From positions 48,519,001-48,583,000 of the forward strand of contig BSWB01000002.1 in assembly GCA_033239125.1 (NCBI GenBank): DNA of 64,000 bases, written 5' to 3'. The DNA comes from Fagopyrum homotropicum (lineage: Eukaryota; Streptophyta; Magnoliopsida; Caryophyllales; Polygonaceae). The translations under genes were made by a program, and so were the position numbers. How positions within the stretch are numbered: position 1 is the stretch's first letter; every line of letters starts with the position of its first letter. Positions 40,851 to 52,290 of this stretch are shown piece after piece. The notes under the pieces were generated by a model. It did no database searches. It worked only from the letters and a program-made list of their open reading frames with translations, and was not told the DNA's origin.

Positions 40851-43800
40851 GGGACAAGGGAGAGGTAGAGGACGAGTTGGTAGTTTTGTAGACACCAAGG
40901 ATGCATCAGCCAGAGTCTATGAGCTGAGGAGTGTTGTAGAGCCGACAACGCCAGCGACCACATGTACCATTTATATTAATGGTTTTCTTGTCAAAGTTCT
41001 TTTTGTTACCGATGCTACGCATTCTTTTATATCTCATGCATGTGTAGATAGATTGGCCTTACTTACCGTAGAAGGTATACCCTTCTTTATAGGACTACCC
41101 AACGGGGGTAAGATTCGAGGTACACGAGAGGTTCGCGATTGCCCTATTAGATTGGGAGGTCGGGATTGGCCAGCTGACTTCTTTGTCATGTACTTAATAC
41201 ATGAAAAAGTTATCCTTGGCATGGATTGTATGGATTGACATCGAGAAGTTCTGGACAATGACAAGAGGACAGTGACGGTAACTACAGATGAAGGCCATGT
41301 TGAGATTTTCAAAGGATGGGATCTCGGGAAGACTGGTACAGTCATCAGTGCAATGCTAGCTGCAAGACTTATCAGTCAGGGATGCGAGGCTTTTTGGTGC
41401 TATGCCATGAAGGATAGTACGAGTCCAGCTTTGGAGGAGATTCTAGTAGCTTGCGAGTTTCCTGATGTTTTCGGAGAGCCATCAGGTTTACCTCCATAAA
41501 GGAGTGTAGACTTTGGCATTGAGCTAGAGCCCGGTACGAGACCGATCTCTAAGGCTCCATATCATATGGCGCCTATCGAGATGCTTGAGTTGAAGAAGAA
41601 GCTCAAGGAGTTAGTAGAGAAGGGCTTCATCCGCCCTAGTGTATCTCCTTGGGACGCACCAGTTCTCTTCGTTAGGAAGAAAGACGGATCAATGAGGCTA
41701 TGTATCGACTACCACGAGTAGAACAAGGTGACGATCAAGAATAAGTACTCATTTACCCGTATCAACAACCTTTTGGATCAGTTGCATGGAGCTTCAATGT
41801 TTTCGAGGATCGATTTGAGATCAAGATATCGACAGCTGAGGGTGAGAGAGCAGTATATAGCCAAGACGGCATTTCGGACCATATATGGACATTACGAGTT
41901 TGTAGTGATTCCATTCGGGCTTACGAACGCGCCCGCAGTCTTCATGGAGTTGATGAACAGCATCTTCATCGACTTCCTAGACCAGTTTGTAGTTGTCTTC
42001 ATGGATGACATTCTAGTTTACTCTCCCAACAAATAGGAGCATGTAGGTTACTTGAGGATCGTTCTTTAGGTCTTACAGGATAGAGAGTTGTACGTCAAGC
42101 TCTCTAAGTGCGATGTCCGGGGTAGCATTCCTTGGTCACATCGTTTCAGCTGAAAGGATCAAGGTAGATCCGGTGAAGATTGAGTCAGTAGCATATTGGC
42201 CGCCTCCTAAGAATGTCAAGGAGGTACGCAGCTTCATAGGAATGGCGGGCTACTATCGGCGTTTTGTTGAGGGATTTTCAGTTATTGCCCGACCTCTCAC
42301 TTCCTTGTTGTGGAAGTCTACAAGGTTTGTATGGTATGAGCCGTGTATATAGAGCTTCGAGGAGCTGAAGAAAAGGTTGACCTTTGCTCTTATCTTATCT
42401 CATCCAAAGGATATTGAGGATCTTGTGGTTTACAACGATGCATCCAAGCTAGGCTTAGGATGTGTTCTGATGTAGAGGGGTAAGGTGATTGCTTATGCTT
42501 CTACATAGTTGAAGACGTACTAGGAGAATTATCCTACCCATGATCTTTGAGTTGGCTGCTATTGTTCACGCTTTGAAGATTTGGAGGCATTATTTGTACG
42601 AAGCTACGTGTTAGATCTTTACAGACCATAAGAGTTTGAAGTACATATTCACTCAACGGGAGTTGAATAACTTCCAGCGCAGATGGTTGGATTTGATCAA
42701 GGATTTTGATCTGGAGATCTTATACCACCCGGGGAAGGCTAATGTGATAGTTGATGCCCTTAGTAGGAAGACTCCCCGGGAGATGGTGATCGCTAGGCTG
42801 ACAGCTCAGCCTCAGTTTCAGCGAGACCTTGTGTGGTTAGAGATGGATATCCACTTTTCGGATTCCGACAGCTGCCTATCCACCTTGGAGATAGTACCTG
42901 ATCTATTGGCTGAAATCCGACAGAAACAGGTAAGTTGCCCAACTTTGATGCAGATCCGAGACCGTATGTCTCGAGGAGAGGCACCACAGTTTGCAGTCGG
43001 TACTGATGGGATCTTGAGACACTAGGAGCATGTTTGTGTAGCTTCAGATCGAGAGTTGAGACAAAGGATCCTCCACGAGGCTCACTCTTCACCTTACTCA
43101 GTGCACCTTGGTGCCAGTAAGATGTATAAGGATATCATAGGCTCTTTCTGTTGTGGAGGTCTGAAGCTAGATGTCACGAGATATGTAGCTCAGTGTGTGA
43201 CCTGTCAGCAGGTCAAGATCGAGCACCATAGCCCAGGAGGCGAGCTACACCCACTTCCCGTTCCTCATTGGAAGTGGGAGGACATCTCTATGGATTTTGT
43301 GACCGGGTTGAGACTGAGTCGAGGTTTTAATGCTATCTGGGTGATAATAGATCGATTGACAAAGACCGCACGTTTCATTCTGATCAAGGAGACGTGGTTG
43401 GTAAGTCGATCGGCAGAGGAGTTCACCAAACAAATAGTGAGACTTCATGGAGTACCTAGGACTATAGTCTCTTATAGAGACGGACGGTTCACCTCAAGGT
43501 TCTGGCAGTAAGTGCAAGCCGCCCTAGGTACGAGTCTATAGTTCACGACTGCTTATCATCCTCAGACCGATGATTAGTCCAAGCGGACCATCCAGACTCT
43601 GGAGGACATATTGAGAGCCTTCGTGTTGGACTAGGGACATGTGTGGCCAAATCACCTTCCCTTAGTGGAGTTTTCGTACAACAACAGTTGGCACGCATCG
43701 ATCAAGATGGCTCCTTATGAGGCTTTATACGGGAAAAGATGCCGTACACCGTTGTGTTGGGACGAGCCTAGTAGTGCTAGCGGAATAGCACCTGAGAAGA

Positions 43801-44333
43801 TTTAGGATAAAATGGCTCGAGTAGCAGTGATCCAAGAGCGGATGTTAGCAGCACAAAGTCGGCAGAAGTCTTATGCAGATAAGAGGCGCAGACATCTGGA
43901 GTTCAAGGTTGGAGTTCAGGTCTGGTTGAGAGTATCTCCGACACGAGGCGTCAAGGGGAAGCTGAGTCCCAGATACATCGGACCGTTTAAGATTCTTGAG
44001 CAAATTGGAGAGGCAACAAACAGACTTGCTTTATCACCGAGGCTGGAGGGTGTTGACATAGTCTTCCATGTGTCTCATTTGTGGGAGTACATACCAGACC
44101 CGATACACATCGTCAGTCACGAGGACCTAGTGATCGAGCAAGACCACATGTTCGTTGAGCACCTGGTAGCTTCCTTAGAACGTAGTACGAGACGCTTGCG
44201 TTTGAAAGACATCCCGATGATGAAAATTTAGTGGTCGATGCGAAGAGCTGTTGAGGTGACTTGGGAGACAGCGGATAATATCCAGAGGAACTATCCAGAG
44301 GTTTATGCTGAGCTTGATGCACCTTTAGCATAA
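40851..44333 (+). pseudogene. pol: Chromo-1 pol with chromodomain-like C-terminus
   Basis: Protease: VLFVTDATHSF (about 41000), where the catalytic Asp of the usual D-T-G/S is Val. Then VILGMD. RT: KGFIRPSVSPW, a TAG inside the YRELNK-like box, FRTIYGHYEFVVIPFGLTNA and the active site VVFMDDILVYS (about 41990). RNase H is rich in stops. Integrase: LHEAHSSPYSVHLGASKMYK, CVTCQQVKIEHHSPGGELHP, MDFVTGL, a YRDGRF box where DRDGRF is expected, and YGKRCRTPLCWDEPS. C-terminus: FHVSHLWEYIPDP and IQWSMRRAVEVTWETAD-like chromodomain sequence to about 44333. At least ten stops are TAG or TAA where Chromo-2 has CAG. Confidence 0.88.
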
Positions 44334-44483
44334 TTGTGTGTTTCGGTTATCTTTATGTGGAGCTGCGTACCCTTTTGTGACGTTTTGAGTTACGTGCCCC
44401 AAGTGGGAATATATGAGTTCAGCTCAGTTTTCTGTGTTGTTACGTGATCGTTCGGGTTGTTGCAAGTTTCGGGATGAAACTTC

Positions 44484-44500
44484 TTTTTAGGGGGATCTGA
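44484..44500 (+). other. Polypurine tract of Chromo-1
   Basis: TTTTTAGGGGGATCTGA directly precedes the 3' LTR start at 44501. The equivalent in Chromo-2 is AGGGGGGTGAGA at 56381-56392. Both follow a GTTTCGGGAYGAAACTT box. Confidence 0.7.
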
Positions 44501-46209
44501 TGTAAGACCCTAGTCTTTCGCCTTCACCGCCCCCGTGGTGAAGTGTGCGGCCCCTGCAGCAAGCCACACCCGCAGCAGGGTCAGCCGCACTATAGATCGC
44601 GCCCTATCTTTCTTTCGTTCGTTTTATCTTCTTTCCATAGATAGAAGATCCGATCTTCTATCTTATGGGTCGGCTTCCTTATCTTCTTCTAACCCTAGAA
44701 CGTCCTTTCCATCTATCTTTCCCGCCACTTCTATATATTCCCGTCTTCTCTTTTTTTCCCGTTTCTTGCTTACGCCTTTCTCCCAACCCTGAAGCTGCAG
44801 CCATCTCCCTTGCTTCTTGTGATCTTACTAAACGTGTAAGTCTTCTCCTCTGAGTTCTTCATCACGTTCATGTAGTTGTTGCATGCCTTTTCCTTCTGTT
44901 TCGTTTTCTCCTTTCGTTCTTCCTTTTCTTCTTCTACAAGAATCAAGTTTGAACCTTGATTCTTGTTTGCATCCCCGTTGTTGATGTGTGGTTGTTCTCA
45001 AGCTCTTTTGGTTGAGTCTTGACGTGGTTGGATCAAAGGTTCGAGCTTTGGATTCCTTGTCGAGAAGAAACCCCGATAGCGTCTTTAGCTGAGAATCCGC
45101 CCCCGCGCCTGTATAGAGCCGCCCCTACGGATTTCCTCCATGTCTCCCCTGCGCTTTTACCCAACCGCCCCCGCTGTTTCTTCTACAGTAAATCCCATTA
45201 TTGTGAGTTGCTTCCTTCCTTGCTTTCCTCGTTCCTTTTCTTGGTTCTTGTGGATGTTCTTTGCCCCTGAATATGTTGTAAGACTAAGGTTGAGCCCTTA
45301 GCTTGTGTAGATCTCTTAGAGATCATTGAGACTAGAAGTTATAGACTTCTAGCAACCGTTTTGTTCTTGATTCGTGATGCTTGTGTGAACAAGCTTTCCT
45401 TGCTCCTTTCCTGAGGGAAACTGAGCCGTTCTCTGAGTTGTTTTTTGAGCTTTCAGTTACCTTCGAGTGAGGTAAGTCCATTGGACTTACTTAGCTTCAT
45501 TTCGTATATTGGTTTGAGTGTTTTGGCTTGTTTGTGTTGCTTATCATGTTATAACGGATAACCGGAATAGGATTCACCCTTTATAACCTTAATTGACCCA
45601 AGTGTATGGTAACCGGGCAGTGACCACTTGTCTAGTTCTATAGGAGACTAGAATGTGCTCCTGCAACCCATGCCCGTAGGTAACGGATAGTACTGATCTA
45701 TTCATATTGGTAGACGGAAGCGAAGGTGAGTTTCGGGAGATTCTCATGTGACAAAAAAAGTTGAATTAGTAATGGATAATCTTATGAAAGATAATAACCG
45801 GTTGAGTGTGAGCATGCTATATGTTTACTTTACATTATGTGTGTTTGTGTCTCTACTTTCTTTTTGATATCTAGAATGTTAGCTAACGGTTTATACCGAT
45901 ATTGTAGATGTTCCTCGGGTTCAGGATGTTGCTGAGTGATCCGGGCGGTGTGGTCAGTCGGGATTCCCGAACATTATAGGACGGAATCGGGTTTATGTTT
46001 ATGTTGTTGCTTTTCCCTTTTGTTTTGAACTTTGTTGCGAGTCTTTTACGCTTCCTTTGTTTTAACCTTTGGTTTTATTTTGAGTTTTGGTTTTAATTCG
46101 GTTGTGCCTTGTTGTAAGATCCGTTGTGTTGTTGCTACTCTGAGGGTCGGGGCCCATTGTGAGGTCCTAGCCCGTAACACTTTGAGTTCCCAGAACTTGG
46201 GGTGTTACA
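44501..46209 (+). repeat. 3' LTR of Chromo-1
   Basis: This LTR is 1709 bp, from TGTAAGACCCTAGTC to GGGTGTTACA. GC-rich clusters lie at 44523-44592 and 45097-45178, mirroring the 5' copy. One module unit near 44590 is shortened relative to the 5' LTR (GTCAGCCGCACTATAGATCG). The sequence TCAATGTACTCACCC that follows is Copia-1 RNase H (minus strand). Confidence 0.88.
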
Positions 46210-46212
46210 TCA

Positions 46213-46217
46213 ATGTA
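46213..46217. repeat. Right target site duplication of Athila-1 (ATGTA)
   Basis: This pairs with ACGTA at 2843-2847. It is found to the right of Chromo-1 because Chromo-1 inserted one base inside this boundary. Joining across it restores the RNase H reading order of Copia-1. Confidence 0.72.
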
Positions 46218-48250
46218 CTCACCCTTTGTTACATAATCTGCTATTGTATCCTTCTTAGAGCTCTTCCAGCTCATAACTCCATTATGGATGAAGACATAAC
46301 CCGTTTGAGATTCAAAGCCATCTCGGTCAGTTTGAAAGCTTGCATCATTATAGCCTTATCCGACTAATTTTTCATATACCCCATATACTAAAAAATAATT
46401 CTTTGTCCTTCTCAAGTACTTTAGAATATTCTTAGTTGCATTATAGTACGCTTCTCCAGGACCTGATTGGTATCTATTACACATGTTCAAAGCATACGCA
46501 ACATCAGGACGTATGGAAAAACATCTTATAATGCATTTAACAAGAAAATAGATTATGCTTTTGCAGAAGTATCTACTCATGATGGAAGGCTACCTTACTC
46601 CCACTGAACTTCTTGTAAACACAAGGATCCTCTTCACATCTAATGAAATCAAACTCTTCGATTTTTTTCATCAAACCGAAAGTTCCAACTCCTAGATGCA
46701 TGCTTAAGTCCATAAATGTACTTCTTGAGCTTGCATACCTTGCCAACATTATTTGTGTGTTTAAAACCATCTAGTTGTGTCATGTACACATCCTCTTCCA
46801 AAAAACCATTTAGAAAAGAGGTTTTGACATCCATTTGTCATATCTCATATTCATAATATGAGGCAATAGCTAGGATTATCCTAATGGATCTAATCATGAC
46901 AAATGGTAAAAATGTTTCCTCATAGTCTATACCATGAATCTGTCTAAAACGTTTCGCAACTAGTCTTGCCTTGAAAACATATACATTTCCATCCTTGTCA
47001 GATTTGAGTTTGAAAATACATTTGCTTCCTATGGGTTTTATTCCATCTGGAAAATCTACCAAGTACCATACTTTATTTTCAAAAATCGAATCCATTTTGG
47101 ACCTCATGGCCTCAAGCCATTCTTGGAGTCTGAAGCCATTACTGCTTGTTTAAATGTAGAAGGCTCATTATACTCTAAGATAAGAACATCAAGGTTTACC
47201 TTCAAGATGAAAACATCATAACATCTTGGTTGTACCCTTGGCCTTTCCGATATACGAGTGGGTTCAACTTGTTCAATAACCGAGTCCGGAACATGACCCA
47301 ATACCGTTTTTATCCTCTTGTTCTAAATCTTGCATGATTTGAGGCCCTAAGCCTTCAAATTAATCATCTCATCAATGACACCATCCATGTCATCTTGTTG
47401 TTCAATTTGTTGCTCTTCATCATCTGCAATTGTTTCAAGATGAATATTTCTCCCACTTGACTTGTTGGAAAGGAACTTTCTTTCCAAAAAGACATTATCT
47501 CTTACAACGTACACTTTTTATTGAGTTGGATTAGAGAAGTAATATCCATAATTTCGTTTTGAATACCCTATAAAAAAGCATTTATCTGACTTTGGGGCAA
47601 GTTTATCTGTTTGTATACACTTTACATAAGTTTCACATCACCATATTTTTAGAAAAGACAACTTTAGAACCTTTCCCGTACATATCTCATATGGAGTCCT
47701 GTCTACAGTTCTTGACGGGGTCATGTTTAATGCAAGTACAATCGTAGTGAGGGCATATCCCCAAAAGGATACCGGAACATCAAGAAAATTCATCATTGAT
47801 CGGACCATATCTAACAAGGTCATGTTTCTATTTTCAAACACATCATTCAGTTGTGGTGTTTCTAGGGTAGACAATTGTGTTACCATCTCACAATTTTTCA
47901 AATAATGATCAAATTCATGGCTCAAATACTCACCACCACTATCAGATCGAATTGCTTTTATTTTCTTGTCACTTTAAGTCTCTACTTCATTTTGGAATTC
48001 CTTGAAATTTTCAAAGGATTCAAGTTAAAGTGACATTAAATAATTATATCCATATCTACTCATTGGTTCAATTAAAAGGTGATCTTGTCATTTTTCCCAT
48101 TCGACATGATTCACATGTATCAATGGATTCATAATCCATGTCTGTTAGAAGACCATCTTTATGGAGCTCTTTTATGCGATTCACACCAATATGGCTCAAT
48201 CGACAATGCCATAGGTAAGTCTCACTCAAACAATTTGTTTTTTCCTTTTA
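46218..48250 (-). pseudogene. pol: Copia-1 integrase, RT and first part of RNase H
   Basis: On the minus strand, 48250 to 46218: GAG-pre-integrase and integrase with stops; FENRNMTLLDMVRSMMNFLD and YALTTIVLALNMTPSRTVDR (47638-47925); linker; RT start (MRSKMDSIFENKVWYLVDFP, DGNVYVFKARLVAKRFRQIH, 46838-47107). Then MDVKTSFLNGFLEEDVYMTQ and YGLKHASRSWNFRFDEKNRR, SGSKVAFHHE, and a jump to RPDVAYALNMCNRYQSGPGE. About 150 residues that include the YVDD active site are missing at this jump (about 46570-46580). RNase H follows (DASFQTDRDGFESQTGYVFI, SWKSSKKDTIADY) to the Athila-1/Chromo-1 boundary. Confidence 0.85.
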
Positions 48251-49043
48251 TTATTTATATTATATGCATCTGATTTGTGATTTAATACAAATACTTCATT
48301 ACTCATTGGTGCATTATCATACAAAACATTGCTTCTAAAAGCAGACATAAGTTCATCTTCAATCCTAAAACTAAATCCGTTAGAACGTAATAATAAAATT
48401 AAGGTTCTTGGTAATGCATGAAACAAAATAACAGTTGTACGGTTCTAGTACTAAACTAGAAGGTTTTGACAAAGTAAAATCTCTCATGGTAAGTGCAGCA
48501 ACACTTGCTTCATTTCCAACGCGCAGGTCTATCACCCTTTTCTTCACTTGCCATCTTTTTCTTAGTTCTTGCACATAATAAATAATGTAAGCACCACAAG
48601 TGGTATCTAATACCCAAGCGGGATTAAATTCTAATATGAGAACATTTGTTGTCATTATATCATAACATAAATACTTAAAGTGTCAAAACTCATAGTTTTA
48701 TTCTTCTTGTCTTCTAGGTACTTGGGACAATTCCTTTTCGAGTGTCCCTTGGCCTTGTAATAAAAACATCTATGATCAGAAACCACCTTTGGCTTCTGAC
48801 CACCCATGGGTATGAAAACTTGCTTGTCTTCTCCTTGGTACTTGTTCTTACTCTTAGCTACCTTCTTAAAAACTTTCCCTTTAGTGGCATTTAAAACTTT
48901 CTTCTTCTTGTCATTGGTGATATTAGCCTCAAAATTTTTATGCATGTCATGGAGTTCATTTAGATCATGCCTTAAACAATTGATATTGTATTGCATTCAA
49001 AATGGTGCAAAACCATCATGCAAAGATCTTAGAACGGTATCGG
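48251..49043 (-). pseudogene. gag: Copia-1 gag C-terminus and protease
   Basis: From 49043 downward on the minus strand: capsid end (VLRSLHDGFAPF, a stop, MQYNINCLRHDLNELHDMHK), a Lys-rich stretch, and a zinc knuckle CFYYKAKGHSKRNC whose second Cys is Tyr. Protease ORF (48655-48380): WVLDTTCGAYI, where the Copia norm is D-T-G-C, then RVGNEASVAALTMRDFTLSK. The 48226-48426 ORF continues with GFSFRIEDELMSAFRSNVLY. Both catalytic and metal-binding residues are lost. Chromo-2 separates this from the gag start at 58140-58617. Confidence 0.83.
49039..49043. repeat. Target site duplication of Chromo-2 (ATCGG)
   Basis: ATCGG at 49039-49043 is repeated exactly at 58135-58139. It directly flanks the LTR termini and lies in Copia-1 gag. 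Confidence 0.92.
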
Positions 49044-50859
49044 TGCAAGAGCCTTAATCCTAGGAGCCTAGATGAGCTAGTGTGTGCCTAGTCTTGACCT
49101 GTTAGCCGCCCCTGCGCACCACATGGGCCGCCCCTGCGTCACAGAAGAGCCACCCCTGCACCTTATTCGGTCCACCCCTGCGGTTTTGTGCGGCTGCAAC
49201 CACCTTTGTTGACTTTTGATCTTGCTTTTGGGGAAACTTAGTATATAAGCCTCCCCCAATCCTCTGATGAAGGGTTTCTTCACTCCATTGCAGCTCCTTC
49301 ATCATCTTACGTTCTTCTTCTCCTTCATCTTCTCATCTTTGCTTCTTCTTGATTTTGTGAGAGAGTTTTGAGTGTGGCTTTGGCTTTGGACGACCTTGCT
49401 GATATTGTTGTGTGTTGTTGTTGATGTGTTGAAGTGGTGAGGGGTGTGGATACTCCATAGTTGCAGCCTAGGGTGGAGTGGTAAGTCCTTTCTCTTCTTC
49501 TCTCTTCTTTCCTTCTCCTTGCTTCTTTCTTTTTCTTTCTAGCCTAGGATCACAAGTTGGACTTGTGATTGGATCCTTCCTGGATGTTGTGATGATCATA
49601 TGTGTGTATATTATGCATATGTGTTGTTGTGATGTGTTGAAAACATGAAGAGAATCGAGAAAGGAGTCGAAGAGAAGTCGGGACCAACTCTCTGCACAGT
49701 TGGCCGCCCCTGTGCTTATCTTGACCCGCACCTGCGCCTGGTGTGGAGCCGCTCTTGCGCCTCTGGTGAGCCGCCCCTACGCCTCACTAGGTTGGCTGGT
49801 GTGTTCTTGCTTCTGTTAGTGCATACCTTGTTGGTATGTCTTCCTTCCTTCCTTTCCTTTGGCCTTGGCTTAGTTGATAGCTAGGTTAGGATGAGTTGTA
49901 TGTTAGAGATGTGCCTTAGGCACTTGTGTTGATGTTGAGAGTATGCTATAGGCATATGTGAGCTTGTGTTGACCTTGAGGTTGTAGGTTGGTTCTGGTTA
50001 TGGAGACGAGTCTCCTAACCCCTTTTAGGTTGTGATGTTGTGTGCCTTGCTCTTGCAGGCGTTGGTTTCTTCCCCGAGGGGAAGCTGTGACGTGGTAGAG
50101 GATACGAGAGTATCAGGTAAGTCCATAGGACTTACTTAGCGTACGGTTGTGGATTGTATGATTGTAATGGTTGTGTGTGTTCATATGGTTGTGCATTTAT
50201 AACTTAAACCGGACTAGGATGACCATTCATTATATTTATATAGCCCAAGTGTATTATAACGGACGGTAACCACCGGTCTCCGCCTGTTGGGTTAGGAGGA
50301 GGTTCCCTGAAGATGATCTCACAGGAGGGGACAAGTGACGGTCACCCCCATGCAAAACTCCTGTGTTACGTTGGATGGGGCGGGGTTCTTGAGGCTCCTC
50401 GTGTTACAAAAGAAGTTGAATTAGTAATGGTATAACGTAATCAAAGATAATAAATGAATGTATGTGGCATTGCATGTATGAGATGTTGTGGTGTGTTTGT
50501 GCTATTACTATCATGCTTATCTATTGTTGTAGCTAACGGTGTATACCGTGTTGTTGATGATCTGCAGGTTAGGAAGACTGTAGAGTGAGTCAGATGGTGT
50601 GACCAGCCGAGGACTTCTGTACATTAGGATGTGTGGGTTAGGGATCTTTTGTATCAGTTGATGTGGTTGTTATGGTCTTGGACTCGGCTTTGAGTTTGTA
50701 ACTCTTTTGATGTATCATACAGTTTTTATGTATTTGTTTTTACTCTACTTGTGCCTTGTTGTAAGATCCAATGAACTTGTTGTCAGGCTAGGGTCAGGAT
50801 CCATTGTGAGATCCTAGCCCAATGTAGCATCCCGAGTCCTGCGGATTCGGGGTGTTACA
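49044..50859 (+). repeat. 5' LTR of Chromo-2
   Basis: This LTR is 1816 bp, from TGCAAGAGCCTTAATCC (the 3' copy has TGTAAGAGCC) to TTCGGGGTGTTACA. The TATA box is at 49242-49249. GC-rich clusters of GCCGCCCCTGCG-type units lie at 49104-49185 and 49700-49795. It keeps a segment of about 91 bp (about 50532-50622, from CTAACGGTGTATACCG to GGACTTCTGTACA) that is absent from the 3' LTR. Confidence 0.92.
49242..49249 (+). promoter_or_regulatory. TATA box of the Chromo-2 LTR
   Basis: TATATAAG is followed by CCTCCCCCAATCC. The 3' LTR has the same at 56590-56597. It lies 57-136 bp downstream of the first GC cluster. It is the likely core promoter, but the start site is not mapped. Confidence 0.65.
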
Positions 50860-50863
50860 GAGT

Positions 50864-50876
50864 TGGTATTAGAGCC
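50864..50876 (+). other. Primer binding site of Chromo-2 (tRNA-iMet type)
   Basis: TGGTATTAGAGCC lies four bases after the LTR end. The usual TGGTATCAGAGC is changed by one C-to-T substitution. Confidence 0.85.
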
Positions 50877-51048
50877 TTAGGTTGACAACAATGGCACTTG
50901 CTATCTGCAATAAAGGTAGAGTGGATAAATAAACAGAACCCACATGGGGTCTGACGTTTTAAAGAGTTTTGGTTTTAAAGCGAGTACAAATGTTTTTGGG
51001 ATAGTGTGTACAGAAGTCGTCACCCATTTAAGGATCTCGACAGTATAG

Positions 51049-51073
51049 ATATATATATATATATATATATATA
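51049..51073. repeat. AT dinucleotide microsatellite
   Basis: About twelve AT units in the Chromo-2 leader, just upstream of gag. Confidence 0.9.
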
Positions 51074-51178
51074 GATACCTTTTATGTGATAATATGTGTG
51101 CATGTATTATTAAGTATTATATATATCTATACATATGGCCTATATAGAGCCTTATACGTTAGGTGTGCATACCCGCAG

Positions 51179-52290
51179 ATGGCTCGGACTAGAGCTATTG
51201 CTGCAGGTAGAGGTAGAGGTAGACCATCTCTTCCTCCAGGAGAGAGGAGATAAGGACCAGCTCCCGCTGCAGATCCACCTGGTGGAGGAGGCTCATGAGG
51301 AGGTTGTTGAGAGCTTTGTTCCACCTACGAGGAGTGGTGGGTCTAGGAGACAACAGACCCATCCAGGTTAGTCTAATAGTTCAGACTGTGTCTCCATGGG
51401 CGGATCAGAGTTCAGAGAGTGCCTCAGGCAGTTTGAGGAGGCCCATGGAGCTACGCAGGTGCCAGCTGCACTAGTTCGTGTAGCTGAGCCAGCTCGAGTT
51501 GTTGAGAAGACTAGAGGGCCTCGACCAGATATCTGGTTGAAGGCATTCCACCAGCAGGGAGTACCACACTTCTCTGGGGAGATAGGCCTAGAGACTGAGG
51601 TGTGGATTGGGCATGTAGACTCAGCTTTAGAGTCTATTTGTTGCCCAGAGGACAAACGGATAGAGCTAGTACAGTCTTTATTTCGTGACCTGGCACATCA
51701 ATGCTGGAGGACAGTTAGAGCACGAGTCACCACCTATGAGCAGATGAGGACTCTGCTGAGGGAGCAGTTCTGCCCTGCCTCACTGAAGAGGGAGAAGCTG
51801 CAGGATTTTGTGGAAGCAGGCTTTGAGGATGTGCCCATCATTGATGCCATTCGCCGCTTCAGAACTGAGTTAGATTTGCTGGGTCCAGCTGCACCTTCTG
51901 AGGACCAGCACGTATACCTATTCTCCCGACGTCTGAGAGAGAGTACGCGTTCATATATGGCGGGATTTCATTGTGACTCATTGACAAACTACTAGGATCG
52001 GGCCTCTTCTTATGAGAATGAGAGGGCTAGCCAGAGGAGGACTTCTCAGACTGGACGGTCTGAGAAAAGACAGCGTACAGCACCGATTGGTGCAGGAGCA
52101 TTTGGATTCGGGCAAGGTCAGACTCAAGGTCGTTTAAGTATTCCAGTGTCTGCACAGACTACTGATAGAGGTCGGCAGTGTTACAACTGCGGGGCCTATG
52201 GACATATGAGGACTGATTGCCCTAGAGCACCACTGACTTGCTTCTCGTGTGGGAAGCCAAGACATATAGCTACGTTTTACCGTCAGGGCA
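51179..52290 (+). pseudogene. gag: Chromo-2 gag
   Basis: The ATG at 51179 gives MARTRAIAAGRGRGRPSLPP, parallel to Chromo-1. Early stops (TAA near 51251, TGA near 51296) interrupt the basic N-terminus. The 199-codon ORF 51396-51995 holds the capsid-like domain (WLKAFHQQGVPHFSGEIGLE, YEQMRTLLREQFCPASLKRE, LDLLGPAAPSEDQHVYLFSR). It ends at TAG 51993, where Chromo-1 has CAG. Zinc knuckles at about 52184-52280: CYNCGAYGHMRTDC is intact; the second, CFSCGKPRHIATFY, has its last Cys changed to Tyr. The frame then continues into pol without a stop, as in other chromodomain Gypsy elements. Confidence 0.87.

Larger units (their letters stand above)
37680..46209 (+). mobile_element. Chromo-1: chromodomain-type Ty3/Gypsy element
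   Basis: LTRs at 37680-39409 and 44501-46209 enclose gag, protease, RT, RNase H, integrase and a chromodomain-like C-terminus, all on the plus strand. Integrase lies after RT, as in Gypsy. The element is full-length in outline (8.5 kb) but inactive: over a dozen stops, a mutated protease site and a defective 5' LTR end. It lies between the edge of Athila-1 and the RNase H of Copia-1. Confidence 0.9.

Noticed and set aside
49104..49185. Evenly repeated GCCGCCCCTGCG units that could suggest a CRISPR-like array
   Set aside because: The units are short, degenerate and irregularly spaced, and they recur in all LTRs of the family. The context is a plant retrotransposon, so this is an LTR motif cluster.
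50864..50876. Possible tRNA gene fragment
   Set aside because: The match to the tRNA-iMet 3' end is the retrotransposon primer binding site. No cloverleaf surrounds it. The same holds for 60188-60200, 25550-25567 and 36010-36028.
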